Assembly: GCF_001675045.1 (NCBI RefSeq)
Contig: NZ_LYPA01000064.1
Coordinates: 124,001-188,000 of the forward strand
Length of the DNA stretch: 64,000 nucleotides
DNA from: Paenibacillus oryzae
GTDB taxonomy: Bacteria; Bacillota; Bacilli; Paenibacillales; Paenibacillaceae
Direction: 5' to 3'
The translations under genes and the position numbers were made by a program. Under the pieces are notes generated by a model. It saw only the letters and a list, made by a program, of their open reading frames with translations, did no database searches and had not been told where the DNA came from. Each line of letters starts with the position of its first letter. The first letter of the stretch is position 1. This document shows positions 41,159 through 51,017 of the stretch, in pieces.

Positions 41159-43213
41159 CTAATCCAATTGCTCGCTCTGAAATAAACCATCCTTAAGTAT
41201 GGTTTCCCTCAGCGCCTTATATGTATCTCCGCTCCAGAAACCATCGCTTTCCGTAAGCTCGCCGGCGTCCTCCCGTGCAATTTCAAGCCATTCATAATCG
41301 CTGACCAAATCTGCAATTTTGAATTCCGGCAACCCGCTTTGCTTTGTTCCAAAAAAATCCCCGGGTCCTCTCAGCTCCAAATCCCTTCTTGCCACCTCAA
41401 ACCCGTCCGTCGTTTCCGTCATTACCTTCATCCTTTGACGCCCCGTCTCCGATTTAGGGTCCGCAATCAGAATGCAATGGGATTGATGCTCGCCCCGTCC
41501 CACTCTTCCTCGCAGCTGGTGCAATTGGGACAGTCCGAAACGCTCCGCGTCCATAATGATGATTAACGTTGCATTTGGGACATCCACTCCGACTTCAACA
41601 ACCGTAGTTGCAACCAGCACCTGACAGCTATTGCTGGCAAACTCGCCCATTGCCTCTTCCTTCTCCGCAGCCGTGAGCCGGCCATGAAGCAGGCCGACCT
41701 TCAGCTCGGGACATGCCTGCTGGAATTGCATATAGGCATCAATGGCATTTTGCACATCCAGCTTGTCCGACTCCTCGATCAAGGGACAGATCACGTAAGA
41801 CTGGCGGCCCGCCGCGGCTTCTTTTCGGACAAAAGAAATCACCCTGTCCAGCGCATTATGCTTCACCCAATAGGTTTTGATCGGTTTTCTGCCCTTGGGC
41901 ATTTCCTTAAGCGTAGAAACATCCATATCGCCAAAAGCCGTAATGGCCAGCGTGCGCGGTATAGGAGTAGCCGTCATTGTCAACACATCGGGGCTGATGC
42001 CTTTGCGGCGCAGCACGCTTCGCTGATTAACGCCAAAACGATGCTGCTCATCCGTCACAACCAGGCCTAGACTATGAAAAACAACCGGCTCCTGAATCAA
42101 GGCATGCGTTCCGACAACAACATGAACGATGCCCATTTGCAAACCTGCGATGACGTCCCTCTTTTTACGATCGCTCAAGCTGCCTGTAAGCAGCCCCACC
42201 ACAATGCCCGTCCCTTGGAACAAGCGCTCCAGCGACCTGACATGCTGCTCGGCCAAAATTTCCGTAGGCACCATAAGCGCGCCCTGATGGCCTGCTTTAA
42301 AGCTGCCGAACAATGCAATGGCTGCAACTACCGTTTTGCCTGAGCCCACATCGCCTTGCAGAAGCCGGTTCATTGCGCTGCCGCGGCGCATATCGGTTAA
42401 AATTTCGTTGACGACTTTCTTTTGCGCATCCGTTAGCTCAAAAGGAAGCGTGGAAGCAAATTCTCGAATAGACGCACTGTCGATGACATGGGCGATGCCG
42501 TCCTTTCTTCTTTTGCCCAAGGAGCGATAGGCTTGAAGCTTGAGCTGAAAGAGAAACAGCTCCTCATAGACCATTCGGCGTCTCGCTTCCTGGCCTTGCT
42601 TGACGTCATCCGGCAAATGGATCAGCTCCACAGCCTTGGCTCTGCTCATTAGCCGATGCTTCTCAACCAATTGTGCCGGAAGCACCTCTGGAATCCATTC
42701 TCCATACTGCTCAAGCGCGGCTCCAATCAGCTTGCGGATCCAGCCTTGCGTCAAATTGCCGCCTATGGAATAAACGGGTTGAAGACTGCCTGCCCGGCCG
42801 CCCCCCGCAGCGTCGGCGAACTCGGAATGTGTCACCGTTATTTGCAGCCGCTGCTGCTCCCATTTTCCGGTCAATATTATTTCACGGGATAACGTCAGCT
42901 GCTCCGCCAGATAATGGCGGTTAAACCATACCGCTGTAACTAAAAGACCGCCAACCTCCACCTTGCAGGTCAGACGATTTTTTGCCCGGCCGTAACGCTG
43001 AAGCATGGGCATGCCTCGAATAATGCCTAGAACCGTCGCTTTTTCTCCGTTCTTCACCTCGGACAAATCGACTATGCGATAATCCTCATACCGAAACGGA
43101 AAATGGTTCAGCAAATCCTGTATTGTATAGATGCCAAAGGCGTGAAGCTCCCCCTCTTTCAGGGCGCTCACGCCTTTCAATTTCCTGACTGTTATTTCAT
43201 TAAGATTATTCAT
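41159..43213 (-). CDS. recG: ATP-dependent DNA helicase RecG
   Basis: 684 aa. Reverses stalled replication forks and processes recombination intermediates. The N-terminal wedge/OB domain (about residues 1-180) binds branched DNA. Helicase motifs follow: LLQGDVGSGKTVVA (about 283-296, Walker A), VTDEQHRFGV (DEQH, about 389-398), TATPIPRTLA and QLRGRVGRGEHQS (motif VI). The start is 6 bp from the DegV gene stop. In B. subtilis it follows sdaAA; here the DegV gene takes that place. Confidence 0.97.
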   Translation of the reverse strand: MNNLNEITVRKLKGVSALKEGELHAFGIYTIQDLLNHFPFRYEDYRIVDLSEVKNGEKATVLGIIRGMPMLQRYGRAKNRLTCKVEVGGLLVTAVWFNRHYLAEQLTLSREIILTGKWEQQRLQITVTHSEFADAAGGGRAGSLQPVYSIGGNLTQGWIRKLIGAALEQYGEWIPEVLPAQLVEKHRLMSRAKAVELIHLPDDVKQGQEARRRMVYEELFLFQLKLQAYRSLGKRRKDGIAHVIDSASIREFASTLPFELTDAQKKVVNEILTDMRRGSAMNRLLQGDVGSGKTVVAAIALFGSFKAGHQGALMVPTEILAEQHVRSLERLFQGTGIVVGLLTGSLSDRKKRDVIAGLQMGIVHVVVGTHALIQEPVVFHSLGLVVTDEQHRFGVNQRSVLRRKGISPDVLTMTATPIPRTLAITAFGDMDVSTLKEMPKGRKPIKTYWVKHNALDRVISFVRKEAAAGRQSYVICPLIEESDKLDVQNAIDAYMQFQQACPELKVGLLHGRLTAAEKEEAMGEFASNSCQVLVATTVVEVGVDVPNATLIIIMDAERFGLSQLHQLRGRVGRGEHQSHCILIADPKSETGRQRMKVMTETTDGFEVARRDLELRGPGDFFGTKQSGLPEFKIADLVSDYEWLEIAREDAGELTESDGFWSGDTYKALRETILKDGLFQSEQLD

Positions 43214-43219
43214 AAATGC

Positions 43220-44077
43220 TCACACCTTGTATGCAAATACGGCCGATGTTCCCGGTCCTGTATGCGTGCCAATGACGGCGCCTACGGTTGCATAAGTAAT
43301 AGACTCAACGTTTAATACTTCCCTTACCTTTGCCTCCAGCTCATCTGAGTTATCCAGCTCGTCCGTTCCCGCTATCGTTACGGCAACAGGATCATTTCCA
43401 AACTGCTCCTGCAGCATTTCGCCAATTCGCGCAATCGCTTTTTTAATTCCGCGCGCCTTATCGGCAGGCATAACGGTGCCTGTCGCCTTGTCCAGCGTCA
43501 ATATCGGCTTAATATTCAGAATGGAGCCGATCAATGCTGCCGCTTTGCCGATTCGTCCGCCCTTGCGGAGCCATTCCAATGAATCCACGAGGAAATAGAT
43601 ACGCGTTTTTTGCTGCAGCTCTTTGATTGCGGCAAGTATTTCTTCCTTGGATTTACCCTCCTTGGCCATCCGGGCCGCCAGCATAACCTGTAAGCCTATG
43701 CCGCAGGAAGCGGAGCAGGAATCCACGATTTCGATATCCCCCTCCTGCTCCAGCATGGATTTGGCAATCGTCGCGGATTGATGCGTGCCGCTGAGCACGG
43801 ACGCAAGATGAATGGAAATAATGGAGCAGCCCGGCTCCTCCGTCAGCAAGCGCTCATACACCTCCGAAAAATCCAGCGGCGACGGCTGCGACGTCGTGGG
43901 CTGTACCTGCGACGTTTTTAGCTTGGCGTAAAATTGATCCGCCGTCAGCGTCACGGCATCCAGGTAGGTTTCCTCTCCAAACAGCACCTGCAAGGGAACA
44001 ACTGTAATATCCAGCCCTTCTTTTAGCTCCGCCGGAATATCGGATGTGCTGTCAGTCACAATTCTTACCTTGCTCAT
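43220..44077 (-). CDS. DegV family fatty acid-binding protein (FakB-like)
   Basis: 285 aa. DegV/FakB proteins hold a fatty acid while FakA phosphorylates it. VRIVTDSTSDIPAEL at the N-terminus has the TDS motif; TSQPSP (about residues 60-65), SIHLASVLSGTHQSA and VVDSLEWLRKGGRIG-type (VDSLEWLRKGGRIGKAAA) motifs line the fatty acid pocket. It directly follows the FakA-like gene (30-bp gap), so the pair probably works together to feed exogenous or recycled fatty acids into phospholipids. Confidence 0.93.
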   Translation of the reverse strand: MSKVRIVTDSTSDIPAELKEGLDITVVPLQVLFGEETYLDAVTLTADQFYAKLKTSQVQPTTSQPSPLDFSEVYERLLTEEPGCSIISIHLASVLSGTHQSATIAKSMLEQEGDIEIVDSCSASCGIGLQVMLAARMAKEGKSKEEILAAIKELQQKTRIYFLVDSLEWLRKGGRIGKAAALIGSILNIKPILTLDKATGTVMPADKARGIKKAIARIGEMLQEQFGNDPVAVTIAGTDELDNSDELEAKVREVLNVESITYATVGAVIGTHTGPGTSAVFAYKV

Positions 44078-44107
44078 GGCATGACCTCCAAATAATCAAT
44101 ATTGGCA

Positions 44108-45874
44108 TTACTCAACGCCAAACAGGTATGGGTAAAGAGGCTGTCCGCCTCGTTGAACTTCGATTTCAAGGTCGGGATATTGATTCTGCGCCCAATCGCA
44201 AATAGCCGCAGTATCGTCATTATCCGCCTCCTCGCCTGTCAGGATAGTCAGCAGGTCTCCGCCATCTGCCAGCATGGTGCCAAGCAGCGACGTGCAAGCT
44301 TCCACAAGATCCGCATGGGAGACTACAATCGCTTTTTCCCGAATGCCAATATAGTGGCCTTCCTTTACATCAACGCCATCTATTGAGGTATCCCTTACCG
44401 CTTTAGTAACCTGCCCCGATACAATGCCTTGCGCCGCCCCGCTCATCCAATCCAGATTGCGCTGAGGGGACTCGTCCTCCTTGAAGGAGAGAACGGCCGC
44501 CAGACCTTGCAAAATAGTTTTCGTTGGTATGACCGTAACGTCTCGTTCGCTCAGCTCGGCAGCTTGCTCAGCCGCAAGAATAATATTTCCATTGTTCGGC
44601 AAAAGAAAAATATGATCTGCCGATAACGCATCAATTGCTTTCAGGAAATCCTCCGTGCTGGGATTCATGGTTTGACCGCCGGACAATACGGTGTCAACAT
44701 CGCTGGCCAGAAAAATATCTGCAATGCCATCTCCCATTGCAACGGCAATCATGCCATAAGGAGCCTTCTCATAAGCCTGGCTTGGATTGAACTCGTTAAC
44801 GGCGCCGCCTGCAAGCAGCTCGGCTCCAGACAAATCCGCAGTTGCCAATTCCTCTTGCTCCAGCAAATCACGGTGCTGCTCTCTCATATTCAAAATATGA
44901 ATATCAATCAATTCGCCATAAGGAAGCGAAAAATTGAGCACGTCCCCAGGCTTCCGCGAATGAACATGAACCTTAATAATGTCATCGTCGGCAATAACCA
45001 GAATGGAATCTCCGTCCCGCTCCAGCTGTTTTTTGTAAGCGGATTCATCAAATAACACCGGGGCTTTTCCCGCATGCTTGCGATCAATGAAAAATTCCAT
45101 ATCGTAAAGGAACTCGATATCCTCTGTCGAAAGGCGCGACTGGGCAGAGGAATAATCCTTCTGCGCAAGCCCGCGGCTTCCGGCCGGGAGCGCAACTTCG
45201 TCCGGCATTGCAGCTTCCGAAGGCTGCATATAAAGCTCCTGGTAACCGGAGTTTTCCCTTTCGGAAAGGCTTCTCACAAAGCCCTCATAAATATAAACGA
45301 GACCTTGCCCGCCGGAATCCACTACGCCAACCTGCTTTAAAACCGGCAGCAGATCCGGCGTTTTTTGCAACGCTTCATTGGCTTTGCGGTACACTTCCTG
45401 CATCAAATCGGCAACATCGCTTGAGCGTCTGGCATAATGGACAGCATGTTTAGCCGCTTCTCTCGCAACAGTCAGAATCGTTCCTTCAACAGGCTTGACC
45501 ACGGCTTTATACGCCATGTCTACGCCATGCTGAAGCGCCGCAGCCAAATCGGCGGCGGTTGCCTCCTGATGGCTGGACAACGATTTGGCCATGCCGCGAA
45601 ACAGCTGCGACAAAATAACGCCCGAATTGCCCCTGGCGCCCATCAGCAATCCTTTGGACAAGGCTTCCGCGCTTTTACCGATATGATCGGAAGGTTTGCT
45701 TCTCAGCTCCCTCACGCCTGAGCCCATCGTCAAATTCATGTTGGTTCCCGTGTCTCCGTCTGGAACCGGAAAAACATTTAATGCATTAACGCGTTCCGCG
45801 TTGTTTTGCAACAGCTCCGCACCGAGCAATGCCATTGCGGCAAAGTCCGATCCGTTAATAGAGCGCTTACCCAA
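44108..45874 (-). CDS. fakA: Fatty acid kinase catalytic subunit (DAK2 domain, YloV-like)
   Basis: 588 aa. The N-terminal DAK2 domain (about residues 1-205) binds ATP, seen in NVFPVPDGDTGTNMNLTM with its Asp cluster and GARGNSGVILSQLFRG. Middle and C-terminal domains carry the DegV-interacting and membrane-sensing parts. Phosphorylates fatty acids held by a FakB protein; the FakB-like gene is next. It corresponds to yloV, which follows yloU in B. subtilis, as here. Confidence 0.93.
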   Translation of the reverse strand: MGKRSINGSDFAAMALLGAELLQNNAERVNALNVFPVPDGDTGTNMNLTMGSGVRELRSKPSDHIGKSAEALSKGLLMGARGNSGVILSQLFRGMAKSLSSHQEATAADLAAALQHGVDMAYKAVVKPVEGTILTVAREAAKHAVHYARRSSDVADLMQEVYRKANEALQKTPDLLPVLKQVGVVDSGGQGLVYIYEGFVRSLSERENSGYQELYMQPSEAAMPDEVALPAGSRGLAQKDYSSAQSRLSTEDIEFLYDMEFFIDRKHAGKAPVLFDESAYKKQLERDGDSILVIADDDIIKVHVHSRKPGDVLNFSLPYGELIDIHILNMREQHRDLLEQEELATADLSGAELLAGGAVNEFNPSQAYEKAPYGMIAVAMGDGIADIFLASDVDTVLSGGQTMNPSTEDFLKAIDALSADHIFLLPNNGNIILAAEQAAELSERDVTVIPTKTILQGLAAVLSFKEDESPQRNLDWMSGAAQGIVSGQVTKAVRDTSIDGVDVKEGHYIGIREKAIVVSHADLVEACTSLLGTMLADGGDLLTILTGEEADNDDTAAICDWAQNQYPDLEIEVQRGGQPLYPYLFGVE

Positions 45875-45891
45875 TGAAAATTCCCCTTCCG

Positions 45892-46251
45892 CTACCTGGA
45901 TACCCTTACATCCTGCACAAAAATATGAACTCCGTCAACCTGCAGGCCAATTACATTATTCAGAACGTATTCAACTTTGGATTGAATATTGTGAGCGACC
46001 TCGGAAATTTTGGTACCGTAACTTACGATAATATAAAGATCGATATGCAGCTTGCCGTTTTCCCGTCTGATCTCTACGCCGCGAGACATATTCTCGCGTC
46101 CAAGCAATTCTGCAATGCCGTCCTTCAGCCCTTTGCGGGAAGCCATGCCGACAAGCCCATAACAATCCAAGGCTGCGGAGCCGGCCAACAGGCTTATGCA
46201 ATGATCTGAAACGTAAACGGAGCCAAGCTCGCTTTGAAGCTGCAGTGACAT
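45892..46251 (-). CDS. Asp23/Gls24 family protein (YloU-like)
   Basis: 119 aa. Alkaline shock protein 23/Gls24 family: SDHCISLLAGSAALDCYGLVGMA (seen as HCISLLAGSAALDCYGL, about residues 17-33) and YIIVSYGTKISEVAHNIQSKV are typical. Members cluster at the membrane and affect envelope stress, but no enzyme activity is known. It heads the yloU-fakA-fakB-recG run and is divergent from rpmB. Confidence 0.92.
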   Translation of the reverse strand: MSLQLQSELGSVYVSDHCISLLAGSAALDCYGLVGMASRKGLKDGIAELLGRENMSRGVEIRRENGKLHIDLYIIVSYGTKISEVAHNIQSKVEYVLNNVIGLQVDGVHIFVQDVRVSR

Positions 46252-46359
46252 GGTAACACACTCCTTACTCCACTAGTATGAACCAAGTCTTATTGTACTA
46301 TAAAGAACGACGTTATTGAAGTCCGTACAGAAATTCATTCCATTTTCCTCACATTTGGG

Positions 46360-46388
46360 TTGAAGAGAACTCGTCTTTATGATACGAT
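46360..46388 (+). promoter_or_regulatory. Sigma-A promoter of rpmB
   Basis: Plus strand TTGAAG (46360-46365), 17-bp spacer, TACGAT (46383-46388), about 130 bp before rpmB. Confidence 0.65.
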
Positions 46389-46519
46389 ATTCAAGTGTGT
46401 TCAGCGTAAAGCTCAATGATCGTCCTGAAGTGGCGCCGTATTGGCTTCGCGATGAATGATCGGTTCGGCATGTATGAACTTGAATATGTTTACTTGAATT
46501 ATGCTTAGGAGGTGTAGTC

Positions 46520-46708
46520 ATGTCCCGCAAATGTTATCTGACTGGCAAGTCGCCGCGTCAAGGCAACAACGTATCCCACGCCAATAACAAAACACGCCGT
46601 TCTTGGGGAGTCAACGTGCAGAAGGTTCGCATTCTTGTTGACGGTAAACCAAAACGCGTCTATGTGAGCGCCCGCGCTCTGAAATCCGGCAAAGTGACAC
46701 GCGTATAG
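46520..46708 (+). CDS. rpmB: 50S ribosomal protein L28
   Basis: 62 aa. [20 protein letters not shown] and [13 protein letters not shown] are the family signatures. It is the only plus-strand gene in the window and is monocistronic: promoter at 46360, AGGAGGTG ribosome site, terminator at 46730. The divergent placement between yloU and spoVM is the conserved Bacillus arrangement. Confidence 0.97.
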   Translation: MSRKCYLTGKSPRQGNNVSHANNKTRRSWGVNVQKVRILVDGKPKRVYVSARALKSGKVTRV

Positions 46709-46729
46709 TTTCGGCTTGCGTGCATAGAC

Positions 46730-46763
46730 AAAAGCACCTGTATCCCAGGTGCTTTTATTTTTT
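46730..46763 (+). terminator. Terminator of rpmB, shared with spoVM
   Basis: AAAAGCACCTG/CAGGTGCTTTT (11 bp, 5-nt loop) followed by ATTTTTTT on the plus strand. On the minus strand it ends in a short T-run as well and would stop spoVM transcripts (stop 46793). Confidence 0.92.
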
Positions 46764-46792
46764 TGCCTCATCGCCAATAATGCCCGGAAGCA

Positions 46793-46873
46793 TCAACTTT
46801 TCTGAAAAGTGTTCAGGATGGCTTTTACAAACCCGCCTAGAAATTTGGGCAGCTTGATCGTATAAAACTTCAT
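46793..46873 (-). CDS. spoVM: Stage V sporulation protein M
   Basis: 26 aa: MKFYTIKLPKFLGGFVKAIL followed by NTFQKS. This amphipathic peptide binds the curved outer forespore membrane and anchors SpoIVA (encoded at 22279-23757). B. subtilis SpoVM has the same length and the same first 14 residues apart from the following Ile/Phe difference. GGAGGG lies 8-9 nt before the ATG. Position beside rpmB is conserved. Confidence 0.95.
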   Translation of the reverse strand: MKFYTIKLPKFLGGFVKAILNTFQKS

Positions 46874-46994
46874 GCCTCTTCCCTCCTCGGACACGCTCAT
46901 GGAATAACTCCGCAACAATTCCATCACTATATGTAATCATCCTATGCGAAGGCATATTGTCCTATTCCATTGCAAGCGCTCCAAAAAGCATCAT

Positions 46995-47273
46995 CTAGGC
47001 CGCTCCCGACATAAAATCGGGATTATCCCGTATAAACAGCACTGCGGTAAAAATGATGGCGGCGGCAAAATAAAAAATAAGGGCCAGGACTACGAACAAT
47101 ATCCGCAGCCCTGTCGTTTCCACCTTGCGAAAATACAGAATTCCCATTAAAAGAGCCAGCAGCGAAAACAAATATTTGATAAAGTGGTCCAGTTGGCTGA
47201 ATACGGCCAGGAAAAGCCCGGCAAGCAGGCTGTACAGAAATACTCTCAGTATGGTTTTGATCCGCTCATTCAT
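46995..47273 (-). CDS. Hypothetical membrane protein
   Basis: 92 aa with three hydrophobic segments: VFLYSLLAGLFLAVF (about residues 11-25), YLFSLLALLMGILYF (about 34-48) and ILFVVLALIFYFAAAIIFTAVLF (about 58-80). It lies between rpe and spoVM, where B. subtilis has yloS/thiN. Not recognised. Confidence 0.65.
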   Translation of the reverse strand: MNERIKTILRVFLYSLLAGLFLAVFSQLDHFIKYLFSLLALLMGILYFRKVETTGLRILFVVLALIFYFAAAIIFTAVLFIRDNPDFMSGAA

Positions 47274-47285
47274 AGCCCTACCGCC

Positions 47286-47930
47286 CTAGCGCAATGCCGC
47301 GATTGCGGCGGCACGGTCTGATTGTCCAAATACGGCATTGCCCGCAACTAACACATTTGCGCCTGCTTCGCGAATGCCCGGGGCCGTAACCGGATTGACG
47401 CCTCCATCTACCTGAACATATACGCCGTCAAGTCCCCGCTCCTCCAGCATCGTTTTGACCTGGCGCAGCTTCACCAGAGAATAGGGAATAAAGCTTTGCC
47501 CGCCGAATCCCGGATTAACCGTCATCACGAGCACAAGATCCAGGTCATGGATAATGGGCTCCAGAACGGAAACCGGAGTTGCGGGATTAATAGCAACGCC
47601 CGCTGGCAAACCTCGCTCCTTGATCCAATGAATGGTCCGGTGAAGATGCGTACAAGCTTCGGCATGCACGGTAATCCGGCTAGCCCCTGCCGCAACATAA
47701 TCAGCCAGTGACAGCTCCGGCTGCTGAATCATCAGATGAACATCAAAAGGAAGCGTTGTTGCGGCGCGGACTGCCGCAATAACAGGCGGGCCAAAGGTCA
47801 GGTTCGGAACAAAATGTCCGTCCATGACATCCACGTGGATCCAGTCCGCGCCGGCTTTTTCTGCACTGGCTATTTCTTCTCCCAAGCGGGAAAAATCCGC
47901 TGACAATATGGAAGGCGCAATCAAGGTCAT
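47286..47930 (-). CDS. rpe: Ribulose-phosphate 3-epimerase
   Basis: 214 aa. Interconverts ribulose 5-phosphate and xylulose 5-phosphate in the pentose phosphate pathway. [16 protein letters not shown], the metal-binding [16 protein letters not shown] (about residues 32-47), FDVHLMIQ and [15 protein letters not shown] (about 132-146) are all present. It starts 5 bp before the end of rsgA spacing. Confidence 0.97.
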   Translation of the reverse strand: MTLIAPSILSADFSRLGEEIASAEKAGADWIHVDVMDGHFVPNLTFGPPVIAAVRAATTLPFDVHLMIQQPELSLADYVAAGASRITVHAEACTHLHRTIHWIKERGLPAGVAINPATPVSVLEPIIHDLDLVLVMTVNPGFGGQSFIPYSLVKLRQVKTMLEERGLDGVYVQVDGGVNPVTAPGIREAGANVLVAGNAVFGQSDRAAAIAALR

Positions 47931-47935
47931 GGCAG

Positions 47936-48904
47936 TTAGTACCTCCGTTTAGTATCTTTCATCTCTTCCATAAACAATAAATAGTGATCATATCGGCTTT
48001 TGGCCACGGTCCCTTCTCCCACAGCGGCAATGACGGCGCAGCCAGGCTCGTGGACATGAGTGCAGCCGCGAAATTTGCAGCTCGGCGAAAGCTCCCTCAT
48101 TTCTACAAAACAATAACTTAAATCCTGTATGCCAAGCTCGTGAAAATCAAGCTGGCTGAAGCCAGGCGTATCCGCAACCAGACCGCCCCCGATATTAATC
48201 AGTTCAACATGGCGCGTCGTATGCTTCCCACGGCCGAGGCGGCTGCTGATTTCATTCGTTTCCAGATCAAGTCCCGGCACAATAGCATTCAGAAGCGAGG
48301 ATTTGCCAACGCCGGATTGACCCGCAAACACGGCCAAATGCCCCCGAAGCCGCTCCTGCAGCTGCTCTACGCCGTCCCCTTTGCGCGAGCTGGTGCCAAA
48401 TACCTCGTAGCCCAGCGCCCCGTAAATACGGTTGACGGACTCCGCTGCCGCTTTGGCTTCGGCCGTTTCCTCGCCTTCTTCCTCCAGATCCTGCTTGCTA
48501 AGACAAAGCAAGGCGGGAATGCCGGCATGCTCGATATGAACGAGAAACTTGTCCAGCAGCTGCAAGTTCAGGTCGGGCTCTGACACGGAAAACACCAGAA
48601 TGGCCAAATCAACGTTGGCCACCGGCGGGCGAATCAGCTCCGATGTCCGGGGAAGGAGCTCCTCTACGGTTCCTTCCCCATTTTCAGTCAGGCTGTAGCG
48701 CACGCGATCGCCAACTAAAGGAGACTCTCCACGCTTCTTAAAAATCCCTCTGGCGCGGCATTGAACCGTCTCCTCATCAACGTCGCCATCACTCGACCGC
48801 ACATAATAGTAGCCGCTTAATGCCTTGACGATCACTCCGCTCAGCATGCCCGCAGCGCCGTCGCTAGCCTTCATTGCCATTGCCTTGTTCTGATCCGTTT
48901 TCAT
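47936..48904 (-). CDS. rsgA: Ribosome small subunit-dependent GTPase A
   Basis: About 322 aa. Circularly permuted GTPase that checks late 30S maturation. OB-fold at the N-terminus ([13 protein letters not shown]), GTPase motifs in permuted order: LSKQDLEEE (G4), [16 protein letters not shown] (G1) and [14 protein letters not shown] (G3), then the zinc site [16 protein letters not shown]. Several ATG codons lie near the start; I chose 48904 because GGAG is 6 nt upstream, but 48916 or the later MLSGVIVK start are possible. The start overlaps the end of prkC. Confidence 0.95.
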   Translation of the reverse strand: MKTDQNKAMAMKASDGAAGMLSGVIVKALSGYYYVRSSDGDVDEETVQCRARGIFKKRGESPLVGDRVRYSLTENGEGTVEELLPRTSELIRPPVANVDLAILVFSVSEPDLNLQLLDKFLVHIEHAGIPALLCLSKQDLEEEGEETAEAKAAAESVNRIYGALGYEVFGTSSRKGDGVEQLQERLRGHLAVFAGQSGVGKSSLLNAIVPGLDLETNEISSRLGRGKHTTRHVELINIGGGLVADTPGFSQLDFHELGIQDLSYCFVEMRELSPSCKFRGCTHVHEPGCAVIAAVGEGTVAKSRYDHYLLFMEEMKDTKRRY

Positions 48905-51017
48905 CATTATCTCCATTTACCTCCGCTTGCGCAGGCTGTTCCTCTTCCTGGCTCGGTTCCTCTGTTTGCGGCGGCGGCTCCTGCCCTGGTATTTCAAGAC
49001 CTGGCGAATGGTTGCCGGACAACGCATCCTCATACCTTATTTCCTTGATATCCATAAAGTTTCCGTCACGAAGCACGGATACTCGGGCTACGGTATCCGG
49101 CGCCATTATAACCGTTACCGGTATATCCACCGTACCGCTAATCGTTTGAGTTCCCGCATCAATATTTTCGCCGGTTGCATCGGAATAAAGAATTTGAACC
49201 TTGCTGGATTTCCCCGAAACTGCGGGTGAAATCCGGACAGTAAAGACATAAGAGATTGCATCCGCAGGCAAGCCTGTGCTGACCTTGAGCTTTACATTGG
49301 TACCCTTGGCGACCATTTCGCCGGGCAATATTTCTTTATCGCCCACTTCCTGGAGCGTTATATGATCCTTTTTGTGCAGGTAGCTTGGAACATAGCTAAT
49401 ATCGCTTTCCTCCAGCACCAGCTCCAGAGAGCTGAGCAGCGTTCTTGCGTTTGAAAGCTTCATATCTATGAGATCGGGCATTTTGACCTGCTCCCTGCCT
49501 TGGCTTACCACAAAGTTGATTTCATCCGTCTCCGGATTAATCATTTCTCCTCGTTCCGGGCTTTGGCTAAGGATCGTTCCCGGCTCCTCTTCGCTGAACT
49601 CTTGCTTCACCTTAATCCGGTCCTCGGATATCCCCAGACCCGTCAGTTCATCCTTAGCCTCCTGAAGCAGACGTCCTACATATTGCTTCAGCTCCTTAAG
49701 CTCAGGACCATCGCTGACGGTCAGCTGAATAGTCGTGCCTTTTTTGGCATTCATATTCTTTTTGGACTGCTCCATCACTATATCCTTAGGGATATCTTTG
49801 CTAAATTCGCGGGTTACGGGGTCTTCCACCCGAAGCCCCTCCGCCTCCAGCTTCTCACGAGCCTCGGTCTCCGTTATGCCGACTACATAAGGAATCTTGA
49901 CCTCCTCCGTGTCAAGCTGCTTGAGCAGCCACCGGAAGCCCATAATAAGCAAAAAGAGCAATACCAGCGTAATACCCGCAACGATTAGCGGCTTTCGCCA
50001 ACTGCTTCGCTGTGGAGAAGCTTCAGCCGGTGAAACCGCCGCTCCTGCTCCAGACGGCTTATTGCCCCCCGACGAGCGAATATCCTGTTGTTTGTTTTCA
50101 GGACGGTACATAGGTTCATCACTCCGAATCGCCGGCATCACTTTTGTTTCATCCAAATCGTTAAAGGTCTGGAACACGATTGGAGGTTCGTTCAGCCGTT
50201 CTTCTAACAGGCAAGTATCCAAATCCTCCTGCATATCCCGTGCTGTCGCATATCTCTCAGCCGGATTTTTACGCATAGCCTTCAAAATAATATTTTCCAC
50301 GCTTTGCGGGATATGCGGATTAACCAGACGCGGATCTTCAAATGACTCCTGCAAATGCTTCAGCGCGACACTTATTGGACTTTCTCCCAAAAAAGGCAGC
50401 TTAGCTGTAAGCATCTGGTAAATGACAATGCCAAGGGAATATAAATCCGATTTTTCTCCCGTGTTGATGCCTTTGGCATGCTCCGGAGAAAAATAATGGA
50501 CCGAGCCCACAACAGAGCCTGTATGTGTTATCGTCGATGAGGTAACCGCTCGGGCAATGCCAAAATCCGTTACCTTGACTCGACCGTTGTTTCCGATAAG
50601 TATGTTATGAGGTTTAATATCCCGGTGAATAATGTGATTCTGATGCGCATGATCCAGAGCATCGCATATTTGCGCTGCAATGCGCACGGCCTCCTGCACT
50701 TGAAGCGGCGCGCGCTCTTGAATGATTTCATTCAAATTGTGGCCTTCCACGTATTCCATAACAATATAATGCGTATCGTCCTCTTGTCCTACATCGTATA
50801 TGCTGACGACGTTGGGATGAGACAAAGCGGCGGCGGATTGCGCTTCTCTCCTGAATCTGCGAATAAATTCTTCATCGTTGACGAACTGCTGCCTGAGCAC
50901 CTTGACCGCGACATTGCGATTAAGCAATACGTCGTGGGCTTTGTAAACAAGCGCCATGCCGCCGCCGCCGACTCTGGATAAAATTTCGTATCTTCCGCCC
51001 AAATCATGTCCTATCAT
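48864..51017 (-). CDS. prkC: Serine/threonine protein kinase with PASTA domains
   Basis: 717 aa. Cytoplasmic Hanks-type kinase domain (about residues 10-270): GGGGMALVYKAHD, the VAVK lysine, catalytic HRDIKPHNIL and DFGIA. One membrane helix (LIVAGITLVLLFLLIMGFRWLL, about 344-365) leads to three outer PASTA repeats (about 372-580) that bind peptidoglycan fragments, then a low-complexity Glu/Gln/Asn/Gly tail. In B. subtilis PrkC triggers spore germination on muropeptides. It overlaps the phosphatase gene prpC by 4 bp, the usual kinase-phosphatase pair. Confidence 0.96.
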   Translation of the reverse strand: MIGHDLGGRYEILSRVGGGGMALVYKAHDVLLNRNVAVKVLRQQFVNDEEFIRRFRREAQSAAALSHPNVVSIYDVGQEDDTHYIVMEYVEGHNLNEIIQERAPLQVQEAVRIAAQICDALDHAHQNHIIHRDIKPHNILIGNNGRVKVTDFGIARAVTSSTITHTGSVVGSVHYFSPEHAKGINTGEKSDLYSLGIVIYQMLTAKLPFLGESPISVALKHLQESFEDPRLVNPHIPQSVENIILKAMRKNPAERYATARDMQEDLDTCLLEERLNEPPIVFQTFNDLDETKVMPAIRSDEPMYRPENKQQDIRSSGGNKPSGAGAAVSPAEASPQRSSWRKPLIVAGITLVLLFLLIMGFRWLLKQLDTEEVKIPYVVGITETEAREKLEAEGLRVEDPVTREFSKDIPKDIVMEQSKKNMNAKKGTTIQLTVSDGPELKELKQYVGRLLQEAKDELTGLGISEDRIKVKQEFSEEEPGTILSQSPERGEMINPETDEINFVVSQGREQVKMPDLIDMKLSNARTLLSSLELVLEESDISYVPSYLHKKDHITLQEVGDKEILPGEMVAKGTNVKLKVSTGLPADAISYVFTVRISPAVSGKSSKVQILYSDATGENIDAGTQTISGTVDIPVTVIMAPDTVARVSVLRDGNFMDIKEIRYEDALSGNHSPGLEIPGQEPPPQTEEPSQEEEQPAQAEVNGDNDENGSEQGNGNEG

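Noticed and set aside
46252..46360. Minus-strand promoter for yloU (TTCAAT-17-TACAAT)
   Set aside because: The -35 match is only three of six and a second -10 overlaps it, so I did not list it.
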